From NCBI GenBank assembly GCA_964650405.1, contig CAZYTO010000287.1:1-7082 (forward strand): a stretch of DNA of 7,082 bases, in the 5' to 3' direction. Origin of the DNA: CAZYTO01 sp964650405. Lineage in GTDB: Bacteria > Acidobacteriota > Thermoanaerobaculia > Gp7-AA8. The stretch's first letter is position 1, and each line of letters opens with the position of its first letter. Shown in pieces: positions 1 to 5,150 of the stretch. The position numbers and the translations under genes are program-made. The notes beneath the pieces were generated by a model. That model was not told the DNA's origin. It ran no database searches and saw only the letters and a program-made list of their open reading frames with translations.

Positions 1-1253
1 GCCAGAACGACTACACCAACGACTTCCTCATCATCGCCTCGGGGCGCGTGGAGCTCTGGAAACGTCCGGAGCAGAGCACGGCGGACGTGAAGATCACGGA
101 GCTGACGGCGGGCAATTTCTTCGGCGAGATGAGCCTCGTCTCCGGGCGCCGCCGCACGGCCACGGCCAAGGCCATCGGCCCCACCCGCATCATCGAGATT
201 CCCCGCAAGGCCATCCTCAAGCTGCTGGCCTCGGCGCCGCGGGCCAAGGCCCTGGTCGACCAGGCCTTCCTCCTCCGCGCCTTCGGCGGCTACCTCTTCC
301 CGGGCGTCCCCGAGGCCCAGCTTGGGGAGCTGGTGGAGCGGGCGGTGGTGGTGACGCTCGGCAAGGACAGCGTGGTCTTCCGCGAAGACGATCCGGCCGA
401 CGCCTTCTACCTGATCCGCAACGGCATGGTGAAGATCTCGAAGAAGTCGGGCGAGAAGGAGGTCGTGCTCTCGTACCTCGTGGCCGGCAATTTCTTCGGC
501 GAGACGGCCCTCTTCTCCGAGCGCGACCGGACGGCCACGGTGACGACGATCTTTCCGTCCGACCTGATCAAGCTCTCCCGCCGCGACTTCAACGAGTTCC
601 TCGGGCAGCATCCGGAGCTGCGCGAAGCGCCGCGCCGGAAACTGGAAGAGCGCAACATCGCCGGCCTCATCGCCGAGGCCACGCCGGGGTCGGGGAACCT
701 CCTGGCGGACCTCATCCGCGAGGAAGTGGTGATGGGCACGCAGACGCTCATCATCGACGAGCACCGCTGCATCCGCTGCGGCAACTGCGTGGCCTCGTGC
801 GAAGGGGTCCACGCCGACGGCCAGGCGCGCATCTCTCTCACCGGCATCAAGTTCTACAACCTCCTGGCGCCGAACTCCTGCTGGCAGTGCGAGAACCCGC
901 TGTGCATGCTGGACTGCCCGCCGGACGCCATCGTCCGCGACCCGCGCGGCGAGGTCTACATCAAGAGCAACTGCATCGGCTGCGGCAACTGCGAGCGCAA
1001 TTGTCCCTACGACAACATCTTCATGGTCCACAAGGAGCCGAAGAAGACGCTCTTCTCGTGGGTGACGGCGCTCTTCAGGAAAGAGAAGCACGACGTGGAG
1101 CAGACCATGGCCGTGAAGTGCGACCTCTGCCGCGAGATCAGCGGAGGCCCGGCCTGCGTCCGCGGCTGCCCCACCGGAGCGGCCATCCGCCTGACGCCGG
1201 AGGAGTACCGGTCGACGCTGGAGGAGATCGTGATCACAAGGGGGCAGAACTGA
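1..1253 (+). CDS. Tandem cNMP-binding domains fused to four-cluster [4Fe-4S] ferredoxin protein (5' partial)
   Basis: The reading frame is open from base 3 to the TGA at 1251-1253 (416 visible residues) and enters mid-domain, so the start lies outside the window. Numbering from base 3: a truncated first cNMP domain has a phosphate-binding cassette at 37-55 with Glu42 and Arg51; a full second one (about 115-205) has its cassette at 162-180 with Glu167 and Arg176. The Glu-to-Arg spacing of nine matches PKA-type cNMP pockets. Four cysteine groups follow: C256-x2-C-x2-C-x3-C, C293-x2-C-x4-C-x3-C, C324-x2-C-x2-C-x3-CP and C373-x2-C-x8-C-x3-CP. This is the layout of the four-cluster electron-transfer subunit family (DmsB, NrfC, HycB). 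A cytoplasmic location is inferred, since cNMP is cytoplasmic; any N-terminal signal cannot be seen. Inferred role: an electron wire whose activity or assembly responds to a cyclic nucleotide, perhaps serving the cytochromes encoded downstream. Confidence 0.93.
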   Translation, partial: QNDYTNDFLIIASGRVELWKRPEQSTADVKITELTAGNFFGEMSLVSGRRRTATAKAIGPTRIIEIPRKAILKLLASAPRAKALVDQAFLLRAFGGYLFPGVPEAQLGELVERAVVVTLGKDSVVFREDDPADAFYLIRNGMVKISKKSGEKEVVLSYLVAGNFFGETALFSERDRTATVTTIFPSDLIKLSRRDFNEFLGQHPELREAPRRKLEERNIAGLIAEATPGSGNLLADLIREEVVMGTQTLIIDEHRCIRCGNCVASCEGVHADGQARISLTGIKFYNLLAPNSCWQCENPLCMLDCPPDAIVRDPRGEVYIKSNCIGCGNCERNCPYDNIFMVHKEPKKTLFSWVTALFRKEKHDVEQTMAVKCDLCREISGGPACVRGCPTGAAIRLTPEEYRSTLEEIVITRGQN

Positions 1254-1288
1254 AGGGCGAAGGATGAAGGGCGAAGGGCGAAGGGCGC
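1254..1288 (+). repeat. 7-bp tandem array (AGGGCGA / AGGATGA)
   Basis: Five consecutive heptads begin directly after the stop codon: AGGGCGA, AGGATGA, AGGGCGA, AGGGCGA and AGGGCGC. The purine-rich strand is the + strand. Related heptads recur at 1358-1388 and, on the opposite strand, at 1674-1694 and 1802-1829. Slippage or recombination could change the copy number. No function is evident. Confidence 0.85.
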
Positions 1289-1294
1289 GCGAGT

Positions 1295-1327
1295 GTAGGG
1301 CATGACTGCGTCATGCCGAACTCCCGT
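1295..1327 (+). repeat. Short hairpin repeat element B, copy 1
   Basis: This 33-base unit matches the reverse complement of 1716-1748 at 30 of 33 positions by hand alignment. Its core is a perfect 8-bp stem, GGCATGAC (1299-1306) and GTCATGCC (1310-1317), around the 3-base loop TGC. It sits between two 7-bp arrays. Confidence 0.8.
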
Positions 1328-1357
1328 GGGGGGGGACTCCCGTGGGCGGGGACCGAA

Positions 1358-1388
1358 AGGATGAAGGATGAAGCATGAGGGATGAAGG
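1358..1388 (+). repeat. 7-bp tandem array (AGGATGA variant)
   Basis: Heptads AGGATGA, AGGATGA, AGCATGA and GGGATGA are followed by a partial unit. The array includes the string GAAGCAT, which also ends the related array in the inverted cassette (seen as its reverse complement near 1671-1677). With 1254-1288 and element B it makes a composite unit of array, hairpin, array. Confidence 0.8.
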
Positions 1389-1434
1389 CTTCGCGGCACG
1401 GGTCCTCTCGAGCCGTTTCACGGCGTCGGTCCGG

Positions 1435-1498
1435 CACGCGGAGACGCGGAGATCGCGGAGACTCGAGCTCTCCTTCGCGTCCTCCGCGCCTCCGCGTG
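1435..1498. repeat. Imperfect inverted repeat (17-base arms)
   Basis: Left arm 1435-1451 (CACGCGGAGACGCGGAG) and right arm 1482-1498 (CTCCGCGCCTCCGCGTG) are complementary at 16 of 17 positions. The 30-base interior has further partial complementarity around a CTCGAG palindrome at 1462-1467, so the whole could fold as one long stem. No T-run follows, so it is not a canonical Rho-independent terminator. It resembles the intergenic palindromes common in high-GC genomes. Confidence 0.75.
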
Positions 1499-1560
1499 AG
1501 CAGACTTACGCATTTCCGGGAAGCGCATCCACGGCCGGTGATGCATTCCCTTTTCGCGTC

Positions 1561-1660
1561 ACCCCTCACCCCGGCACTTCCGCGCTGGTTGCAGGGAAGC
1601 GGATTCACGGTTCTCCGAATTGCGCGCTTCAGTGCCGACCCTCTCCCGCGGGGAGAGGGT
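1561..1660 (+). repeat. 100-bp dispersed repeat element A, copy 1
   Basis: Hand alignment to the reverse complement of 6863-6962 shows about 87 identities over 100 ungapped positions. The element ends in a perfect 10-bp stem, ACCCTCTCCC (1638-1647) and GGGAGAGGGT (1651-1660), with loop GCG. A partial third copy lies at 7040-7082. The 100-base unit with a terminal palindrome and no coding content looks like a REP- or MITE-like intergenic repeat. Its family is not recognised. Confidence 0.85.
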
Positions 1661-1673
1661 GGCTCCGAAATGC

Positions 1674-1694
1674 TTCGCCCTTCGCCCTTCGTCG
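1674..1694 (-). repeat. 7-bp tandem array, inverted orientation
   Basis: Three heptads, TTCGCCC, TTCGCCC and TTCGTCG, are the reverse complement of the GGGCGAA type seen at 1254-1288. They follow element A closely and start the second, inverted array-hairpin-array cassette. Confidence 0.75.
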
Positions 1695-1715
1695 TTCAGA
1701 GTGCGAGGAGCCACG

Positions 1716-1748
1716 ACGGGGGTTCGGCACGACGCAGTCGTGCCCTAC
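1716..1748 (-). repeat. Short hairpin repeat element B, copy 2 (inverted)
   Basis: This is the reverse-complement copy of 1295-1327, with three differences in 33. The core is a perfect 8-bp stem, GGCACGAC (1726-1733) and GTCGTGCC (1737-1744), with loop GCA. Two of the three differences from copy 1 are the two halves of one base pair in the stem (T:A in copy 1, C:G here), so pairing is preserved. Confidence 0.8.
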
Positions 1749-1801
1749 ATCCCCGCACGCCTTCGCCCGTCGGCACGGGGCTGTCCAAGACGACTCGCGC
1801 C

Positions 1802-1829
1802 TTCACCCTTCATCCTTCATCCTTCATCC
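1802..1829 (-). repeat. 7-bp tandem array, inverted orientation
   Basis: Four heptads, TTCACCC then TTCATCC three times, are the reverse complement of the GGATGAA type at 1358-1388. The array closes the inverted cassette. Confidence 0.8.
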
Positions 1830-1847
1830 TTTCACCAGGGGGGCGCA

Positions 1848-1879
1848 GCCTTTCAGCCTTCCAGCCTTTCAGCCTTCCA
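1848..1879 (+). repeat. 8-bp tandem array (GCCTTYCA x4)
   Basis: Four exact-length octads alternate GCCTTTCA, GCCTTCCA, GCCTTTCA and GCCTTCCA. A 37-base spacer separates them from the start codon at 1917. The period differs from the neighbouring 7-bp arrays. In RNA the tract would be a pyrimidine-rich, weakly structured leader. Confidence 0.85.
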
Positions 1880-1906
1880 ATCTTCAGACTTTCTCTCGTG
1901 CTGCGC

Positions 1907-1911
1907 GGAGG
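1907..1911 (+). promoter_or_regulatory. Ribosome-binding site deciding the cytochrome b start
   Basis: GGAGG sits five bases before the GTG at 1917. The frame remains open upstream, but that stretch translates the 7-bp and 8-bp repeats, so this site is the main reason for choosing GTG 1917. Confidence 0.7.
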
Positions 1912-1916
1912 CTCCC

Positions 1917-2741
1917 GTGCCGGTAGCCCGCTCGGGCGTCGTGTGGCGCCGCATCTTCATCGTGCTGCTGGCGGGGGTGAGCGCTTCGTACATCTGGGAC
2001 TACCGCCGCGAGTACACGCATGGCGGGTCGCAGATGGGGATCGCGTATGGGGTGGCGGGGACGCTGCTCATCCTGCTGCTGGCGTTCTTCGGGATCCGCA
2101 AGCGGTGGTACCGCTCGACGTTCGGGACGCTCGAGCAGTGGATGCAGTCGCACATCTACCTCGGCGTGCTGTCGCTGGTCGTGCTCCTCTTCCACAGCGG
2201 GGGGCGGTTCAACGATACGGTGGCGGTGACGACGCTCGTCCTCGTGGCTATCGTCGTCTTCAGCGGGATCTTCGGGGCCATCCTCTACATCACCGTGCCG
2301 CGGCTGCTCACGGAGGTGGAGAGCAACCTGACGGTGGACGAGATCTCCGACCAGCTCAACCAGCTCACCCGGCAGATGGCCCGCATCGCCAGCGGCAAGT
2401 CGGCGCCCTTCCAGCGCATCTATGATGAGCTGCTGCGCGAGTCGCGGCCGCGGTGGATGGCGGGCTGGCGGCTGCTCCTCGCCCGCGGCAGGAGGAAGGA
2501 GACGCCCGGCGACTGGTCGCGGCTCATCGCGCTCGTGGGACGCGACGAACAGGACGAGCTGCGGCAGATGCTGGTCGTGTGGCGCCGGCGCAAGGAGCTC
2601 CTCATCCGTCTCGTCTACCAGCAGCGCTCCAAGAACATCCTCGAGTCCTGGCTCTACATCCACGTCCCCTTCACGATCGCGCTCCTCCTCTTCGCCGCGG
2701 TGCACATCGCGGCGGTCTTCTACTACCGGAGAGTGGGATGA
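1917..2741 (+). CDS. Membrane diheme cytochrome b-like protein (ferric-reductase-like fold)
   Basis: 274 residues from GTG 1917, preceded by GGAGG. Hydrophobic segments lie near 12-27, 41-59, 80-95, 100-125 and 249-268, giving about five membrane helices. His79 and His93 lie in one helix and His249 and His263 in the last; both pairs are spaced H-x13-H. That is the pattern by which ferric-reductase/NOX-type and related b cytochromes hold two stacked hemes between two helices. Between helices four and five is a charged, probably alpha-helical region of about 120 residues (128-247), rich in Arg, Glu and Gln. No flavin- or NAD-binding domain is present, so it is not a complete reductase. It overlaps the next gene by four bases (ATGA), implying translational coupling and partnership with the decaheme protein. 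Inferred role: electron transfer across the membrane, perhaps to or from quinone. Confidence 0.8.
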   Translation: MPVARSGVVWRRIFIVLLAGVSASYIWDYRREYTHGGSQMGIAYGVAGTLLILLLAFFGIRKRWYRSTFGTLEQWMQSHIYLGVLSLVVLLFHSGGRFNDTVAVTTLVLVAIVVFSGIFGAILYITVPRLLTEVESNLTVDEISDQLNQLTRQMARIASGKSAPFQRIYDELLRESRPRWMAGWRLLLARGRRKETPGDWSRLIALVGRDEQDELRQMLVVWRRRKELLIRLVYQQRSKNILESWLYIHVPFTIALLLFAAVHIAAVFYYRRVG

Positions 2742-5062
2742 GCTTCGTCGTTCAGCGCGTCACCCCGCGCGGCCTGGTGGTGAACCAGATCAACGTGGCC
2801 TCGCTGCGCATCGGCCGGGGCACGAGCGCCGAGCTGCGCAGCGAGAACCCCGCCGTCTCGCTCGAGCATGCCGTCATCGACGAGGACGCGGCCGGGTTCG
2901 CCGTCACGGACAAGGGCAGCATCACCGGGACGTACGTCAACGGCAAGCCGGTGGAGACGGCCCGCCTGTCGAAGGGCGACGTGGTGGAGATCGGCGACCT
3001 GAAGATCGAAGTACAGATCGCCGATCCCGGCCGGCCGCTCTTCCTGCGTATCGCGCCGGCGGCCACCGTTCCCGTCATCGCCGGCGAATTCGACGAAGAG
3101 GAAGAGGAGCCGCCGACCGGCCCCATTCCGCAGGGCGGCTCGCTGAAGGCGCCCCTCATCGACTACGCCGGCGCCTATCGCCTCCGCCGGGTGTGGCTGA
3201 CGAAGCTGTCGCTTGTGGCGCTCATCGCCATCGTCGTCCTGACCATCACCAGCGAGCTGCTGGAGCCGGGACGGCAGAAGGCCTTCATGCCGGGCGGCGT
3301 CTCCTCGGCGCACACCCATGCCCGCGACGGGGCAGGCAAGCCCATCGCCGAGAACTGCCACGCCTGCCACACGCCGTGGCAGGGCGTGACCGGCGAGCAG
3401 TGCCGCGCCTGCCACAACAAGGCGCCGCACGCCCTGGCCGTGAAAGACGAGCCGGAGTGCATCTCCTGCCATCCGGAGCACCGCGCGCCGAAGCTGGCCC
3501 CGACCAGCCAGGCCGTCTGCGCCGGGTGTCACGCCGACCTTTCCCAGCGCGTCAGGCCGGGATTCGCCCTCGCAGCCACGCACGTCCACATCCGGACCTT
3601 CGGCGACGACCATCCCGAGTTCGCGCCCGCCGAGGATCGGGACACGCTGCGTTTCAACCACAGACTGCACCTGCAGCCGGGCGGCATCTTCAACGCCACG
3701 GGGCGGCGGGAAGTGCTGGTCTGCGCCACCTGCCACAAGCTCGTGGCCGACCCGCGGAGCGGCAAGGCCGATCCGAAGCCGGTCAAGTTCGCCACCGACT
3801 GCCAGCGCTGCCACAAGCTGACCTTCGATCTCCGCTATCCCGACCTGGAGGTGCCGCACGGCGGCGACCCGGGCACGGTCTACGGCTTCGTCTTCGGTGC
3901 GCGCTCCGGCGTGAGCAACCCGGCCGACAAGTCGCCCGACGGGATCCGGATCATCCTCACCTCACGCAACCAGGTCACGAACGACGAGAGCGCGAACATC
4001 GACGCCGAGCACGTCATCAAGACCAAGTGCCAGAAGTGCCACGATCTGCAGCGCTCGGATAGCCGGCTGGCCGTCGTCCCGCCCGTCCTTCCGGCGCGCT
4101 GGCTCCTGCACGGCAAGTTCTCGCACGGACCGGCCCACAAAAACCTCGAATGTGTGTCCTGCCATGAAACGGCCCGAGGCAGTGCGCTCACTACCGATGT
4201 GTTGATCCCGAAGCGGAGCGCCTGCACCGGCTGCCACGCCGGCGAGGGAGCGCGAATTCCCAGCGGCTGCAGCACCTGTCACGACTATCATGAGCGTTCC
4301 AGGAACATTCTGACGAGAGCGACGGTGATTCCCGCGTCACCGTCACCGACTGGAGGCGCAACGGGGATGCTGGGAACGGTTCTGGTGTGTGCGATCGTGC
4401 TGCTGCTGATCGTCCTGCTCGTGCCCATCGGGATCGTCACGTACCAGCGTCTCCGCCCGCGTTCCGACGACAAGCCGCAACCGCGCGCCGCAGCAGCGCC
4501 GGTACCGCCGCCACCGCCTCCTCCCGCTCCATTCGTACCGGCGCCTTCCGCACCGGCACCTCCGCCACGACGCGTCGAGGAGCCGACCGCGCGGATCGCG
4601 GCCGTGGCGGACGCACCGGTTGCACCGCCGGCCCGGCCCGCACCATCGCCTGCTCCGCCCCAGCCCACGGCCGCGCCGTCGGACGTCGACGCCACCCGCG
4701 TGGTGAAGCTCAACGAGCTCGGCGTTCCCGAGCCTGGCGGGACGGAGGCCGTGGAGTGGTACGGCCTGATCCTCTGGAAGAGCGGCCCGCTGGAAGGGCA
4801 GCGGAAGATCATCGAGCCGAAGGGCTTCTACATCGGGCGCGATCCGGCGCTGGCCGAAGTGGTCATCCCGGACGGACGCGTCTCGAAGCGCCACCTCCGC
4901 GTCGTGCCGCGCGACGGCAAGGCCCACGTCATCGACGAGGGGTCGACCAACGGGACGTTCCTGGCCGGCAATCCGGGCACGCGCATCTCCGATGTCGAGC
5001 TCAAACGGGGAGACACGATCATTCTCGGCGACGGCGCCGCGAGTTTCGTCTTTCAAATCTGA
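2738..5062 (+). CDS. FHA - TM - decaheme cytochrome c - TM - FHA fusion protein
   Basis: 774 residues; ATG 2738 overlaps the upstream stop. N-terminal FHA domain, about 20-93: Gly26-Arg27, Ser41-x2-His44 and TGTYVNG at 63-69 (Thr63 replaces the usual Asn). Membrane helix at about 153-173, preceded by basic residues. Ten CxxCH motifs start at Cys207, 222, 241, 261, 329, 355, 431, 472, 496 and 511; at least ten other histidines could be distal ligands, including an FSH-x3-H run just before motif 8, typical of the cytochrome c3/c7 and NapC-like class. Second membrane helix at about 545-570, followed by basic residues. Pro/Ala-rich linker at about 578-648. C-terminal FHA, about 695-774: Gly700-Arg701, Ser716-x2-His719 and STNGT at 736-740. 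Heme is attached to c-type cytochromes in the periplasm, so the heme domain should be periplasmic and both FHA domains cytoplasmic, in agreement with the positive-inside rule. FHA domains bind phosphothreonine peptides. Confidence 0.92.
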   Translation: MSFVVQRVTPRGLVVNQINVASLRIGRGTSAELRSENPAVSLEHAVIDEDAAGFAVTDKGSITGTYVNGKPVETARLSKGDVVEIGDLKIEVQIADPGRPLFLRIAPAATVPVIAGEFDEEEEEPPTGPIPQGGSLKAPLIDYAGAYRLRRVWLTKLSLVALIAIVVLTITSELLEPGRQKAFMPGGVSSAHTHARDGAGKPIAENCHACHTPWQGVTGEQCRACHNKAPHALAVKDEPECISCHPEHRAPKLAPTSQAVCAGCHADLSQRVRPGFALAATHVHIRTFGDDHPEFAPAEDRDTLRFNHRLHLQPGGIFNATGRREVLVCATCHKLVADPRSGKADPKPVKFATDCQRCHKLTFDLRYPDLEVPHGGDPGTVYGFVFGARSGVSNPADKSPDGIRIILTSRNQVTNDESANIDAEHVIKTKCQKCHDLQRSDSRLAVVPPVLPARWLLHGKFSHGPAHKNLECVSCHETARGSALTTDVLIPKRSACTGCHAGEGARIPSGCSTCHDYHERSRNILTRATVIPASPSPTGGATGMLGTVLVCAIVLLLIVLLVPIGIVTYQRLRPRSDDKPQPRAAAAPVPPPPPPPAPFVPAPSAPAPPPRRVEEPTARIAAVADAPVAPPARPAPSPAPPQPTAAPSDVDATRVVKLNELGVPEPGGTEAVEWYGLILWKSGPLEGQRKIIEPKGFYIGRDPALAEVVIPDGRVSKRHLRVVPRDGKAHVIDEGSTNGTFLAGNPGTRISDVELKRGDTIILGDGAASFVFQI

Positions 5063-5078
5063 ATCGTTGTTCGTTGTC

Positions 5079-5135
5079 CGTTGGTCGTTGTTCGTGTGCA
5101 CGTGTCCAAGTGATGGACACGAACAACGGCCAACG
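5079..5135 (+). repeat. Long imperfect hairpin between the decaheme and GlcG/HbpS-like genes
   Basis: Outer arms 5079-5093 (CGTTGGTCGTTGTTC) and 5121-5135 (GAACAACGGCCAACG) pair at all 15 positions in RNA, one as G-U. An inner perfect 7-bp stem, GTGTCCA (5102-5108) and TGGACAC (5114-5120), closes the 5-base loop AGTGA. The left side carries an 8-base bulge (5094-5101). No T-run follows, and the next ribosome-binding site starts a few bases later, so it is not a standard Rho-independent terminator. It may attenuate read-through, stabilise the upstream mRNA, or be another intergenic repeat built from GTTGTTCGTTG-type motifs. Confidence 0.7.
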
Positions 5136-5150
5136 AATCCCGAGGAGACC

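Larger units (their letters stand above)
1254..1916. other. Gene-free repeat mosaic between the Fe-S gene and the cytochrome b gene
   Basis: No convincing gene lies here. Open frames cross it on both strands, but their translations are low-complexity, shared between frames and match the repeats, so they are spurious. From left to right it holds: a 7-bp array, a short hairpin element, another 7-bp array, a hairpin with 17-base arms, a 100-bp dispersed element, a 7-bp array on the opposite strand, an inverted second copy of the short hairpin element, a further opposite-strand 7-bp array and an 8-bp array. The pieces are listed separately. The block ends just upstream of the ribosome-binding site of the cytochrome b gene. 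Any promoter for that gene must lie here, but no clear -35/-10 pair was recognised. Confidence 0.8.

Noticed and set aside
1254..1879. CRISPR array
   Set aside because: The repeats are contiguous 7-8 bp units or inverted pairs, with no regularly spaced 25-40 bp direct repeats and unique spacers.
1620..1916. Upstream in-frame extension of the cytochrome b gene
   Set aside because: The extension translates the 7-bp and 8-bp repeats and element A, has no domain character, and a good GGAGG site precedes GTG 1917.
1375..1926. Open frames across the repeat mosaic on both strands
   Set aside because: Their peptides are low-complexity and the same phrases recur in other frames and at 6863-6962, showing that they are translated repeats.
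1884..2705. Long minus-strand open frame opposite the cytochrome b gene
   Set aside because: Its product is a charged, low-complexity chain with no domain; it is the antisense shadow of a high-GC gene.
2723..3859. Long minus-strand open frame opposite the FHA-decaheme gene
   Set aside because: The + strand encodes unmistakable FHA and CxxCH motifs over the same bases, and the antisense product has no recognisable features.
4138..4330. Apparent softening of codon bias near hemes 8-10 (more TGT, GAA and AAA codons)
   Set aside because: The stretch is short, the frame and CxxCH spacing run through it without a break, and the impression was not quantified, so a recombination boundary is not claimed.
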